Below, one piece after another: positions 32,420 through 46,073 of a DNA stretch of 64,000 nt. Made by a program: the position numbers and the translations under genes. Origin of the DNA: Topomyia yanbarensis (lineage: Eukaryota > Arthropoda > Insecta > Diptera > Culicidae); contig NC_080670.1 of NCBI RefSeq assembly GCF_030247195.1, positions 163,690,080-163,754,079 of the forward strand, given 5' to 3'. The first letter of the stretch is position 1. Every line of letters starts with the position of its first letter. The notes under the pieces are model-generated. The model was given only the letters and a program-made list of their open reading frames with translations, had not been told where the DNA came from and did not search any database.

Positions 32420-35400
32420 TCTTCGTCATTAGGCAACGAAGATTGCTGGTATGCATGTTGTCTGTATACTTTCCTGTTATGTATATGATCCGAGCTATGT
32501 CGTACAACATATTCTTCTTTTCTCTTCCTTTCCACGATTATCGTTACTGAGGGACTCTGATCTCTGTTGCATCGAATGTTGGGATCAACAGTGGCAAATA
32601 TCGGTATCTAATGTTTTTTTTTAAATCTGCCAGCGCGGTGAATAATCTACCTTGCCCAGCATCCATTACCACTACAAGTGTGCACAACCAAACGGAGTTA
32701 AACGCGATACCTACGAAATAGAGAAACATAACTTGCAACAAATGTCGTTGTTTCAGCTAAACGAGTAACACGCTGAATGCGTTGCATTCATTGTTTCGCT
32801 TCTTTTTACTGCACCGTCTGAACGTGCATCCACATGCTTCTCGTTCGACTTGTGAGCGGCGAATGAGGCACACAAAATACATGCTGTAGATGTGTAGATT
32901 TCACCATGCCTTTTCTCGTTACAATTTTGTTTCAGTTGCAAAAATCTAGCATAAATTCAAATAGTTTGAAGCTAGTAAGTGAACTCCTTTTCTCCCTAGC
33001 TACACCACTGTTATATTTTAAAAGCACATCTGCACTAGATGTGATTTGTACAAGACAATGACGGCGCATGGCGCTATAAAATCACATATTTTCTAGTTCA
33101 ATCTATTCATCATCAATCACGTTCCAGCACATTACTTTCACATGCATGTACCCAAGGACCATAACTGTCAAACAAATGTACCTGTCATTGATTTATTTTA
33201 TACTTCATTGATGAGCTTAATTGTTATTAGTTGTCATTTGCCAGTCAAGCCAAGAAAACATTATCTTTCGATTGGCACTTATTTTCAACCGAACCGGTTT
33301 GCGAAAGGGGAACAGCGCCTATTCTTGATTCTCTACAATCTACACCGAATTAGTGACGAAGCCGTGGAGAATTTATAAACTCACGTCGGGAAATAAACAA
33401 TTCATTAATGCACCCACTATCTCAGAAAATCAACACGGTACACTGCACAATGTTTTGCTACGAAACGAAACCATTCACTTTCAGCTCACCTTGATCTTTG
33501 CCAGTTATCGGTGGTGTATCGGACAGAACTGCGGAAGATAAACTCGAGGGGAACTCCAATAAAATAAATAAGCTACTGCATCGGGCTGCCTATTGAAGTG
33601 GGATCCCACCAGCTCATGACATGCACATTTTTGGCTCTCACACACACTCGAAATGAATCACCGGTTTTTGTTTACTAAAATTGCATTAGCGCTGGGTTAC
33701 GCGGTTGGTAAACAACATGAACATGATCTGTTATTAGGCAAACCGGTTGGTTCAATTAAAGACCCTGAAAACCCTGATTATTTTTTTTTTGACTGACCAT
33801 GTTATTAGATCTACCTCCGGAAAGTTATTGATTGAATTACTTTCAGCACTATCCGTCTTCTTCCAAGTGGAACTTGTGATTATTCTAGTGAATCGCGGAT
33901 GTCAACAACACGATGACGTTTGTAAGGAAACCCTTAACTAAAGCGGTATTATTAGATCATCTTCAATTCAGTAGCAAATACAGCCTACAAATATAAGCAA
34001 ATGAATTGACGTGCTAAGTGCAGAAATCTCACGTTTATCGCAGTAAGTACGATCCACACGATGCATCAGTTTCTGTCATGGGAAGAGAACGTCAACATCA
34101 AGTCGCCGTTCCATTAGGATAAGTTGAATACATTTCTCGTGTACATACGTCAAAACTTTCCGTTTCCGTTGAGTTGTGTGTTCACATTCGCGTCTCCATT
34201 GAAACTGCATGGAACTAATTTTGACGTTGACGGATGACTACCGTATCGTGTAAATAGTACAGTACAGATGATGCTCCGTATCGGCACTCGACGGTAAACA
34301 TCCGCCATTCATGGTAAATTGGTTGTAGTATCTAGTCATCAGTGTTACCAGATCACTCCCGGATGCAAAGAGTACACAAATTCAAATGCATAGGTCATCT
34401 AGACAAAGCTAAAATGTGTTTTTGCATTCGTGTTCAATCGTTTTGCGCTCTTGTACCGTTTCTGATAGAATGAAACCAAATTCTTTGTCGAAGAGAGTTC
34501 ATAATGTTTTGAAAAAGCAAAATTATGAAAAATTTTCTGTAAGTCAATTAATAATTGAGGTGAATCATATACAAAATAGGATTCAAATGACAATTTTTAA
34601 TTGGTCCTAAATAAAGACAAAGGAGTGTTTAAAATTAGATTTTTGAAGACTCCGCATGGAATGTAATATATTTACTTTATTGTATAACAAGTTTGATTTA
34701 GTATGATGATAACTCAATAGATGGTGCTCTCAAATATTAAAGAGGTGTCTTAAATGGGTGCATCGAAAAAACATCAAAGCTGGGTATTTGGCTCTTTCAT
34801 GATATATTTAGAATAGAAGAACGATTTACTCAATAGAAACATGAATAAGTCAATATTATGTTACAAACGAAATGTCAAAAAACCATCGGTTTCGCAATGG
34901 CTTCTATCAGAACCTAGCAATCTCGCTTGTATAATATGCTGATTGTTTGCATTCTGCGTGAATTTTGCAACTCATTTTGGCCCACTTACGTACGCCTTCT
35001 CGACCTTCACTAACAGCTTCATTGAGCTGGGATGCACTGGCACATCTCAGCGGTGAGCTTTCAGTTGAGTACCATAGACAAGTGATTTGAGCACTTTTTT
35101 GTGCTCTTCAATCAATTCCATGCGTAAGCGTCGAACGACGCACCACGTACCGCTGATTCATTAATTTGTTTTCATAGGAATTTTTGAACCATCGTTCACG
35201 GTCCGTTTATCTGTGGTTTCAGTCTTTAATCCCGCAGCAGATAGGTCACTATCAAGTGGATCATTTTGAATGGTCCCACTCCATGTCAACCGCACGCATC
35301 AAAACCGGCGATACATGAAAAAGGCCTCCGGGTGGGAATCGACGAGTGAAGATAAAAGCACTATCTACCACCAGGTTAGCGACTGGCGTATCGATTCAGT

Positions 35401-36484
35401 GTAAACGAACCCAAACAAAATGAAATAAATATAATGAAAATAACTTCGAAAGACCCTGTGTCGTTAAATGAAGGTGCGAAAGTATGCGCGCGCAAATGTT
35501 AAGTAACCCATCAAGTTTTAAACCCAGGGGGGTACTTGATCGGATTACAAGTGGCGAACAGCAGAATGAATCGAGCGGTTCGTGTGTAGAATACCTACTT
35601 CAGATCTTGATGTGGCGAAGGGTGACTTTTTCCCACCAGGCAGATGAGTGCAAAAATTGTATATAAATCATTATCCATTCATATTGGGATGGAAAATCGT
35701 GATCCGTGATGTTGCAGAGTATAGGTAAAAGGTCTGTCATTTCTTTAGGGACTTTAAGGTTATGCACGCGCTTGAAGAAGAATTATAGACTCTAAATATT
35801 CTGAGTAGTCTTTTTATGTACTGCATTAAATCATTAAACATTTATAATATAAGATGGGATGTAATCTACTGGCAGTACTACACAAGAATATATGTTCCCT
35901 GTTTTAGTCACTAAAAATGGCATAGAAAACAATGTTTATCGATTGAACTGAAGTTCGTACTATTTGGTTCCGCTATATACATATTGTCGCACGCTATATA
36001 CATATTGGGATTCAATCATTACGATTTACGGCTTTACAGAACAATTAGTATCGTCGCAATAATTTGAAACGATAATGTGAGAATTGCTCTCTATTAGATA
36101 TTATAATTGGAGGAATTTCTTCCCATGCATCATTGATTTTCGAGCGGTGAAAGTCCAACTGATACATCCCATTTCTTTCTTCGTTACCCTGTGAACTTGC
36201 TCTACCTGTTCTCAGACCACACTTAGTACTTATGAGAATCAGTCTCCCATGTGTCAGTACTGTAGACAATCTGCGCATTACGAGAAACTCTACGTGGGAC
36301 TGCCAATGATGATGATGAATTGAGGTTCTATTCAAGAGTTATTCTGAGAGCTATTGACGATGCGGTGACTGTTGGTTGACCGTCGTGACCCACGTGACCT
36401 CCAGAAAAGCAATTTTTTGCGTTTTTTTTTAAAATAAAACAGTGCAATTGAACGGAATAAATGTGGGTTAAGTGATTTTGTAAT
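32420..36484. other. Intron, no gene seen
   Basis: About 4 kb of mostly AT-rich sequence without a supported gene or element. Short frames of 60-78 codons (for example 33142-33378) lack any motif. The segment 35460-35660 has a distinct, GC-richer composition that might be part of an old mobile element, but I could not place it. Confidence 0.45.
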
Positions 36485-37060
36485 TCAAGATAGCGGTTTT
36501 CTGTTACCAGAAACACCAAAAAATACAATTAATATGGGTGTCACTTAAAAGGAGGTAGTCAGTAGATAACGGAAATTGATGGTTGACGCAATTTTAAAAT
36601 CAAGGATGGCGGCTTTCGGTTATCACAAAACACTGAAAACCATAATCGATATGGATGTTATTTAAAAGGATGTGTTAAATGTAACACGGAAATTGATGAT
36701 TGACGTCATTTGGGAATCTAAGGTTGCGGGTCCTATGAACCACAAAACCCTGAAAATTACCATCAAAATGGGTGTCATTTACATGGAGATGGTCAGTAGA
36801 TGACGAAAATAGATGTTTTATGCCATTTCGAAATCCATGGTTACGACTTTCGATATGGGTGTCGTTTGAAAAGGGATGAGCAGTAGACAACGAGAATTGT
36901 TGTTTGGCGCTATTATAGAATCCAGTTTGGTGGCTTCCCGTTACCACAAAACTGAAATCCATCATCAATACGAAAAATTGAAAGGAGGTGCGGATGACAG
37001 AAATTGATGCTTGACGCCGTTTTCAAAATCCAAGATAGCATCTTTCGTTTACCTCTTATT
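36485..37060 (+). repeat. Degenerate tandem repeat, about five units of roughly 100-125 bp
   Basis: Each unit carries TCAAGAT(A/G)GCGG or a variant, then (T/C)CACAAAAC-CTGAAAA, then ATATGGGTGTCATTT or a variant, then GGTCAGTAGATGACG and ATTGATGCTTGACGCC or variants. Units begin near 36485, 36598, 36715, 36830 and 36915. Divergence between units is substantial. Confidence 0.65.
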
Positions 37061-38844
37061 TTTTAATGCTATGTCAAATTGGGTGCGCTTATTAGAAGGT
37101 TCTATACTTCTAAATTCTATATGTTGATATGTTGTACGAGATCACCTTACTTCTGTAGATGTAATCGTCGCACCTAAATTCACACAGGGCGATAACTTGA
37201 AGCAAAGATGATACAATAGAAGATTCCACTGTTCAAATAGCACGAACAAATCACCGGAAAAATTACTTTGATGATTCCGTCACCAACTTCCAAGTTCTTA
37301 TTTATCCGGTAATACGTACTAATACACATTTCTGTCAGCGTGCAACGGTGTGAGAATTTCGATGAGTTCTAAAATGTGGTTCTGTTCGTAATGTAATGAG
37401 AGAGGGTAGAATGGCAGATATCAAGGTCAAAAGGAAAATGAGGAAATCAATCGGAACTCTTTTCCGTTCCATTACAAATCTTTGGAAATTGGGTTCGTTT
37501 ATCTTGGGTGATTGTTTTCCGTAATCCACGGATAAACCAATCTGATTTGTTCATACAATTTTAAAATATATCATTATTTTTAACTCGCTATTAAGCACTT
37601 TTTATTTTCGAAAAAGCTCTCGTACTTACACGTAAACTAGGAACGTCAAATTTTGTATGTTATGAAAGAACTACATGACCGCAATGAAAAACACATGTGC
37701 TTTTCATAGTTTTACCATGGCAGTGAATTGGATAATGTCTTCTTGGGCTTTGTTGGTGGTAGTCGGAAGTGGCCATCTTGAATTTTAAAATAATCATATT
37801 CAGCAATTGTTGCTTACATATCTTCCCTTCTAAAATCTCTGCCATACCAATGAGTCCCTGGTGTTTTGGAGTATACATAAGCCATCGTTTAAGTTTCGAA
37901 ATTGCGTCAATCATCGACTTTTGTCTTCTACTGACCACCCCCTTTCAAAAGTCTACCATAGTGATGATGGTTTTTATTTTACTGATTTGTTGTTACCCTG
38001 AAGCCGCATATCGCCGGTTACATATGGGTCAATTCCACGTCAGATTTACAGCCAAAATTTTGCTTCTTTCCAAAGAATTTTCTTGCATTCTTTAGTTAAA
38101 AATAAATGACATGTATTTTTTTGTTTCGGCTTAATATGAATTTTTTTTTTGAGTTACGTGTTTTATGAACTTTAAAATTTTATAAAATTGATCATTTTTC
38201 AATCACTGATAACTGGAAAACTATTCAAGATATGGAAAAATAATTAAATTATGAATGTTGCGTTTTCGCAAGAGCTCACCGAATTTTGTTGTTGTAATAT
38301 TTGTTTTTGTTATTTAAGTTTCCTCCCCTAGGTTGATAGGTTTGACGGTATTGCAAACATGATCAAGCATATTGCGTGCATATTCAGTGCTAAAACCCTC
38401 TGACAGACAACTGCTATAAGTTGGATATTACACCTCGATAGTGGTGCATCGAGGAGACCGAAAGGGCTTACGGGCCTTTTTTATGTTTTGTGTTTTTTTT
38501 TTATTATTTTTTTAGTACTGGTGCACTAACTAACGATCAACCGCTAGCTTTTGCGCGTTGGCAAGGCCGACTGGCGGGTTGACGTGAATTGACTTTTGTT
38601 GTAGGCCGTGTTTGCTGACATTGTCCCACACTTTAATAACAGTGTTGCTGGATAAGGCTCATAGTGGGGGTCATTGTGTGCTGATTTATTGGTCGACTTC
38701 GTCATCGTGCACAAGCCAATAAAGAAATGTAAATGTAGAAGCCTATGAGTGGACATTTGGCAATAATTGCAGCTTTTTGTACTAGCGTACAATTGTTATG
38801 TGCTAGCTGAATGTCTATCTGTGTGTGTTCGTTTGAGTATATAA
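37061..38844. other. Intron, no gene seen
   Basis: AT-rich sequence. A further diverged piece related to the repeat above may lie at 37640-37960. Two small hairpins followed by a T run lie at 38433-38486. Confidence 0.4.
38433..38486 (+). other. Two successive hairpins followed by T6
   Basis: CCTCGAT at 38433-38439 pairs with ATCGAGG at 38448-38454 across an 8-base loop. Shortly after, AAAGGGC and GGCCTTT can pair around TTACG with one mismatch, followed at once by TTTTTT. A T run can end RNA polymerase III transcripts. No convincing A or B box was found upstream. Confidence 0.3.
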
Positions 38845-40440
38845 GACAGCTGGGTCAGCGAATAGATGCCGAACTGGCGTATATGATAGAATAGTGGGTA
38901 GTCCTCCCGGTGCTTAATTTGTACATTCGATTCTATTCATTCGGGAAGATCGGACTGAGTAAATTAAGGTAGGATTAATTTACCGACGCACGTGAATCTT
39001 CCATTCCCGATCAACGGAGCATGATGAAATTCTAACAGGATGCAATTGTCGTTAATGGTAAATAAACATTTTCTGGCATTTGGACGAGCTAAAGCAGTTT
39101 GATTTCATGTAAAATGTGTTCTTTTATTATACTTTAGCAGTCTGTTTTTGTTGTACTTCAATTAGTTTGCCTTTCCACTACTCATATGCCAAAAATAATA
39201 CCGCTCAATTTTTACACTTCTAATTAATCTCCTTGCCTTTTTTCTTCTTAATTCGGCGTGTTATGGTTCTTTTTTTACTATATCTTTAATTATATTCATA
39301 CTAACACTGACTAACATAATCAATTGCATATTCTCTCGTATACATTCACAATCTCTCCCATTCCAAACGTACAAACGCTCGTAGCTTTCGCGATAATACA
39401 AACCTGGTCACAAACGCTAACATACAGTTGTAATCATCTACACATACTTACGCCCGCGATCTCGCCAAACTGTGGAACACCCCGGCAATTGAGCGAACGA
39501 TACAGCACCTATAAATTCACAAACACGATCACAAGCATTAACTCACCGTTCGTGAATTGTCTCTACCTTCGACCCTAGCAGCCTAGACTCGTGCCTTCAG
39601 TTGGATCAATCAAAAAATGACGCTCATATTCAATAGACAACACGTTCAATAGCGACATGACCGGGAACTCGAGTGATATGAGTAAATTTACTCTCTTTGA
39701 GCATCGGTACCATACGCTATTAATTAAGCATCAGATTCACCATCCGCGCGCGATCATTCAACAATATTAATGGCCACACAGTTATAAAGTCGAATTTACG
39801 CACACGATTTTTAATACACGCTAGCGCAAGCGATACACACGTTAACAAACAAACACTCGGGCCCTTCGCGATTATCCGCGCACACCTACGCCCGTGATCT
39901 GGCAAATAGTGTATCACCCCGACAATTAAGTGAACATTTTAGCACTTATACATTTACAAACGCGGTGAACCTTGCTCGCGCGATCATGAATCGGTTACGT
40001 CCGGAAATTCCTACTCTCGGCCTTAGCAGCCTAGGCCTATGCCTTCGTTTAAACCAATCAAAAAATGACGCTCATATCCACTAGACACATGGCTACATGA
40101 CCGGGAACTCTGGTGATGTGGAAGAACTCACTCTCTTCTAGCATCTGAACTATACACCGAAAATAAGGTATCAGTTTCACGGTCCGCAAGGGATCATCCA
40201 AGAACATACGCGTATATGCGAATGGACATTGTTATCATATTAAATTTATACATGCGAAGATACATGCACGGTAGTACACGCGACATACAAACGCTAACGC
40301 GATCGAACATGTTAACGTACAAACACTCGAGCCGTTCACGATTATACACGCGATCGTGCAGGCCCTACGCTTGTACATATCTGAACCGTACAATGAATAT
40401 CACATTCGGAATCGCGGCCCGCTGCAATTGGCCTTAAGCA
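38845..40440. repeat. Complex dispersed repeat, copy 2
   Basis: It begins GACAGCTGGGTCAGCGAATA and follows the order of the copy at 11316-12540. It is longer because the inner module (ACGCCCGCGATCTCGCCAA, then CACCCCGGCAATTGAGCG, then CACTTATA-ATTTACAAACGCGG, then CGCGATCATGAATCGGTTA) occurs more often, near 39440, 39890 and 40340. Phrases such as AATCAAAAAATGACGCTCAT recur at 39610 and 40060. There is no protein-coding content. Confidence 0.65.
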
Positions 40441-43250
40441 GTATTTTTTAGGTGGGCGAAATTTCCTGTCTCGTCTGCATTTGTAGTGTGTGTGATTCTG
40501 ATGGGGAGCTCTTCCGAGAATCTAGCTCAACAGCTCCAGTAGCACAACTCTCGAAAAAAAAAAATGAAATGACAATTATGTACTTGTTTCCTTTTCCGCG
40601 AGCGTTTGAATAAGATATCGATTCATATGTTATCATTATTCACGCGCGTTGTTATGCTAACTGAGGCGCATTTTAATCGGTATAAAAACCAAAATAGCTG
40701 AAACGTCTAATTGTGTAAGTCGAATATACAATAAGACCGAAAAGAAACTAACTGAAACTAACAACAATGTGTCCATAAAATAGAGTAAATGCAAGAAATA
40801 AGGAAGGACCTCCAACTTTCTCGTCAATAATAAAGCTATAATATTTACCCACGAAGCAGTATGTTTAACATGACAATCAATAATATAGTACATGTACTAA
40901 TCCGAAGTATATGAAAGTACTCAATGCAATGAGAGCAATAATTATAATTGATTGACGATTTATTTACGACTAAAATAAATCAATAAATGTCACATCGCGA
41001 ATTTGTTTTTAATTCTTCTCGTGATGTGTCAATTTTCAATCCTCTGTCATAACAAAACAAGCATCATTCCACTGAGACAAGACCATGCGTATTCCCTACG
41101 CACACTAAATGCCCAGTGGATTAGTTCCCTATAGTTGGTCAAATTAACACCCAACAAACAAGGAAATTAGTATGCTTAGTTCAAAGAAATTACAGTAATG
41201 TCTATTTGCGTAACCCGGCATTGTTTCCTTACAATGCCATAAAATCAAAGAACATTTAAAATTACGTACGACAAAACATTAAAATGAAGACTGCTAAGTT
41301 GTTTGCAATAAGACATTAGTTGCATAACCAAGGTAATTTATTTTCAAAAATACCACTGTTGATGAATCACCCAATAAAAATACATAAAGGACGCGAACGA
41401 AAATAGCTGGCTATCGCCACAATACACTTCAAAAAGAAAATGAGCAAAATTTGGAATAAAATTTATTGCAGTAATTTCGCATTCATCCATCGCTTTTGTA
41501 AATAAGAGTTGTTTAGTCCATTATTATTGTACTTTGGTACATCAGATATCATGACCAATTCATGGTTTTGTTTATTTATTACTCTCACCTTCTCTTACGA
41601 TGCACCGCAAGCAATGTAACGGCACCTGTTGTGAACCATCTTTCAAGGCAGTCCAGTAAAAGGGTTTTTAGTAGTCAACGAATGAAACACAGTGAGTCAT
41701 GTGCATGGTTTGTAGTTTCGTGAAATGATAATTAATTTGACAATTTTTTTATCTGTGAGTTTGTTTATTTTGAGCATTTTGACAACCAACCGATCTGGCA
41801 AGATGGAATCGCGAACGAATATTCGATGCTTCTTTCACATGGCAGTATATTGACTATTGCAGTTTTTGACTTGTGTTGATGACCGTTTGGTCCCGATTGA
41901 CCTTTTAATTGAAAACATATGGCAGCAATAATATCGATTGACATAGTAACCTTGCTCCGGGGTGGCCATTCACTTTATGATCACAGTTACAAGTACTCAC
42001 ACACGCACCCGCCAGATTAACACGATTCCGTCGCATGGTGGACGGTCGGATGCAGAAAAAAATGCAACCCCAATTCGACGACTACAGACAGTTGTTGTTT
42101 TAGTGAATAACCCAAATAACAGGTTGCTTTTTATTTTGTTTTGGTGTCACTGCCATCAGTAGATTGGTCGGCAGAAGTTCAATTTCAATAGCCCGCACTT
42201 TGCAAACCATTATACCACTGAATTACGTTATGATCATTAATGACTGAGGAAGTGTTGCCAACACCTGTTAGGTGGTTAGATTTGCCAAATATTTAGAATG
42301 TGGAAGTTAGTTTGTTTTTGTAATTGGCATCTTTTTTCTGTATATACTGATGTATCCTAGCGCAGACGGAAAATCTGTCAAAAAGCAAACACTGTTCAAA
42401 AGAATCTTGCAATTTCACGTTGAAATATCGCTAATACAAGGCGCCGGTGCGCAAAAAGGTTTAAGGAGATTTTGAAGCTTTGTTGCTGATATGGAGGCGC
42501 ATGGTGTTTTGTCTAAAATATTTAGACAATCTACAGTAAACCAACGCGTTATACAATGGATTTAAAGTAATGATCTTCATTTTTTATGTTATTGCTGACA
42601 TTGGTGAACAGTAACGGAAAATCTATCATGAACACGGGATCATAGTTATAAGAAAGGTTCAATGACACTGTATGGAAAAATGCATTTATTATTTTACGTC
42701 TTTTGACATCAAAAATGAGCTCAGCACCTCAAAATTAGCTTAAATTGAGATTTTCAGCCAAATTAGGTAACATTCGAGGTTTTGTCCGACTTTTGTTTGA
42801 AGACCCGCCACTGTGCGCTGGAATAATCGTGCGATATACATATTTCGAAAAATAAGATTAAAATTGTAAATTCACATCTTAGCAGTCGATTTCATAATCT
42901 TCTGGGATTTCAATTCACAATCGTTCCGTAAGAAAATAAAATTGCCTGGGCGAAATCTAACTGTAAAATCTTACTTTATTTCACTACACACACTTTTTTA
43001 GGTTAAGCCGTGGTGGAAATCATTGATCTGTAGAAAAATATTGTTGCCTTTAACAAAAAAAAATTGATCTCTTCAATTATATCTAGTTAAATGCTTAAAT
43101 ATTTAGGACCAGTATTACATTACGACACGTAAAAATCAATGAAACGTGGCTAAAATCCTATTTGAAAATATACCTTTATCTGAAAATCAACTTTGATTTT
43201 TTGAAATCCAATTTTGAACGGAAGATAGGTAAAAACTTGATTCTTTAAGA
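40441..43250. other. Intron, no gene seen
   Basis: AT-rich sequence with no supported gene. Nothing repeated elsewhere in the window was recognised. Confidence 0.45.
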
Positions 43251-44033
43251 TAGAGGAAAGTGAGCCATGCTACGGCGTTAAGGTCGCTGTAGCTTAAAAA
43301 ATCAACAAAATCCACCAATTATGCTACGAGTCGATAGCTGGAGGTTTACTCAAGATTATACCTTGAACGAAGAAATATGGTATTTATTTTTATTCAGTTT
43401 ATTTTCAAAATTTCAAATGTCGAATTTGTGTGCAATATTCAATAGCGGCACGGTTTATTGAAAAACAACCAATTCTTACTGCGTCCATGGCCGCTTTCAA
43501 ACTTGTTTTTGTCCAGATTTGGTGACGTGAAATACGCTTATAATCGCGAACCATTTTTCTGCAGCTGAGAACAACAATGTTCACAAATAAGACAGCGTAA
43601 AATAGAGGTTATGTTCGATGTTCGGTGAGAGACTGGCGATATTGCCCCTAGTAGTGGTGCTCATTTCGCCTCACTTTGTAGTGCTGTTGTACAATAAGTA
43701 TTTCTTTGTTATAAAATTATAAAAAATTGTGACTTATTCGCAAATATTTTAGAAATAAAGTTCTAGTGTTGGAAAAATGCGGTCAGGTGCGTAGAAAATG
43801 AAAACAGAATGCAAAATAGTTATTCTGAAAAAGCTCTAAATTATATCAATTTATGGTTTCAGACATCAATGGATCTATTTGTGGAATCCAAGTTGCATTG
43901 CATGCAGATTATGGCTAATATTCATAAAATTGTTTCTTCATATAGTGAGTAACTCGGAGCGAAAAATGATTTCAGCATATATAGTTGAGTTTTGCTAGAT
44001 ACAGGGGTGCTCAACTCGCCTCACTTTCCTCTA
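43251..44033. mobile_element. MITE with TAGAGGAAAGTGAG ends
   Basis: TAGAGGAAAGTGAG at the left and its complement CTCACTTTCCTCTA at the right (44020-44033) bound 783 bp. The outer TA on each side is a likely 2-bp target duplication. An internal TGGTGCTCATTTCGCCTCAC at 43652-43671 resembles the right end, so a partial duplication is present. There is no transposase. Confidence 0.6.
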
Positions 44034-44203
44034 CATTGCACAAAACATTGCACAAAAGCGTCACTCTTTTTTCAGTCCTCTCAGAAATGGTAATTAATTT
44101 GATTTTTTTACAGTGCATGTTACTGTTTAGCAACGCATCAAAATCATCCTTCAAAACGTTAAAATCATGGTTTATTATCGAATCCCATTAAGTGCTACTA
44201 ACG

Positions 44204-44460
44204 ACGGCGTCGATGGCTGGCTGGTAACCGTGACCGCAACTTACCCCAGTTGGTCTGGGTTCAACCCAGTCGAGGTCGTTGAGTTTTTTCTGAGGTTAGA
44301 AAAATCTGAGGTCAAGTAAATGTCATTGGTCTCCGGCCCATGATTTTACGGGTCGATATCTAGTCCAGATAGTGGGAGTCATCACCTCTCTGGCGTCGGT
44401 ATTTGGCCTGGTAGCGGAAATAGGCTGACGGAAAATAACCAGATCTAGAAGAAGAAGAAA
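44204..44460 (+). mobile_element. tRNA-derived SINE
   Basis: Perfect 11-bp duplications TGCTACTAACG flank it at 44193-44203 and 44461-44471. The head GGCTGGTAACCGTGACCGC and GGGTTCAACCCAGTCG corresponds to A- and B-box regions and matches the SINE at 26748. The element ends with a (GAA)n tail and is 257 bp long. Confidence 0.8.
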
Positions 44461-44689
44461 TGCTACTAACGGTTTATTGGCGAATATTACTAAAATAATT
44501 TCAAATTTTTCGTTCCTCATCTCACTTAGGATATGATATGACTAGTACAGTATAGTTGTTCATTTTATTACAACATGCTGTAAGTGCGAAAAATCTATTC
44601 ACTATGCGAAGCTCTGCGTACATATCCAATAATCTTCAGAGCAATTCCCTACACAATTAAAATAAAAATCCCCGAAACTAGGAGGAAGC

Positions 44690-45500
44690 GGTTCGTTTGT
44701 GAGCTCAGCATCGCATAAATTCTTTGAATTCTTGACACAGTAGCGACTGAACCTTAGTAACACTACGTTTGGGATTTACCGGGCAAGCGCGTACGAAGTT
44801 GGGTACAGCACCAGAATGCGCCAGCACTCACAAGCTGAGGCGTCGAACCGGAAAAAGAGCTTCCAATTGTCACCTGGTTGCGAATGACGTGCTGTGTTGT
44901 CCCCAAACCAAACCAGCCAGCAGTAGTCTAGGTTCAGCTCAGTACGCGTAGAAGCTCCATTTCAGAGCCGTTGTCGTCTCCCGCATTACCGCACTGGCTG
45001 CCTGCGCCGTCGCCTTCATTATTCTGCTTCATGTTCAAAATCATGAATGGTGCAACTGAACTGCGGCGCAAGACACCCCGATCGGTGGATCACTCCGTCG
45101 ATTGTTGGGTTTTTTTTCTTCGTTAATTTAAGGTGCAATGCCACACCAAACAAGCTGTAAATGACGGAAGCAATTTGTCCCCCCGTCGCTAATGCTTCTC
45201 TAGCTTTGCCATTTTTCTTCGGTGCAGGTATGGGGGTCTTTTCAAAACGCAGAATTAATGAGCTTAATAAAGATCGCGAAGGAGATATTCAATTTGGTAC
45301 TGAGTGCAATTGGGGAAGTGCTGCCCGCGGTGATTGAGCTATTAATCGGTCAATTTAAGCAGCTGATGATGATGATGATAGTAATGATGGAGGCTTCCAC
45401 GCGGCGGCGGTGCCTGGTAGCGATGGATGCCTTGGTACGGAATTGGTCTAGCACTGTACAAAACAAAGACCACACACTCATTACGTGAGGCTGGTGCGGA
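44690..45500. other. GC-richer island with an 88-codon open frame of doubtful coding status
   Basis: The composition differs from the AT-rich surroundings. A frame at 45222-45488 (+) begins just after a TTCTTCGGTGCAG acceptor-like sequence and encodes a Leu/Ile/Met-rich stretch including a run of Met from a GATGAT microsatellite. I do not recognise it and consider conserved non-coding intron sequence more likely. Confidence 0.25.
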
Positions 45501-45885
45501 AATGTCATTCACCTTGTAAAGATTTTAAAACTGTCTACTTGTAAAAAGAACTCATTAGAACAATTATGCTTCGATCATTGTACAAATTGTCTCCATTAGG
45601 TTTATGGCTGGATTGATTAGAAATGTCCTCATCTTTCAATTATCTTATATCAGTGAATTTCCGGTGAATCTAGTCTCAAAAAATCCAATTTTTTCTAATA
45701 CCTACCCTAATATTATCTTGCCTTGATTTTTCATATATATTTGTTTTTCGAAAATCTTAATTAGTCATGAGAAAATGTGATTTCGTAAAATTTCTATATG
45801 CATAACATCTGAACCGAAGTCGGAAACGGGACGCTAACAGTCGGACGCTTAAAATGTGTAGATATACAATTACCATACTGCTAAC

Positions 45886-45955
45886 GATCGCATATTTGTC
45901 CCATTTTCTATGATATTTCCTATCTTTATGGGACTGGTTTGCGATCATAGGCAGC
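45886..45955. repeat. Short palindromic repeat, copy 1
   Basis: GATCGCATATTTGTCCC and the inverted GGGACTGGTTTGCGATC bracket TTTCCTATCTTTA. The same arrangement is present at 63896-63961 with few differences, so this is a small dispersed hairpin element. Confidence 0.55.
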
Positions 45956-46073
45956 ATAGTACCTATCATCCCTTCTTTTTTTTTGTTATACGATTTTTAA
46001 CCTTAGGGTCATTTGCCTCTTTTTTCGGGATAGAAAAATCTCTTTTTCTAAAAATCTCTAATTCTATGTGCGG

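Noticed and set aside
38100..38500. Hammerhead ribozyme suggested by GAGACCGAAAGG
   Set aside because: The CUGANGA part of the core could not be placed at a workable distance.
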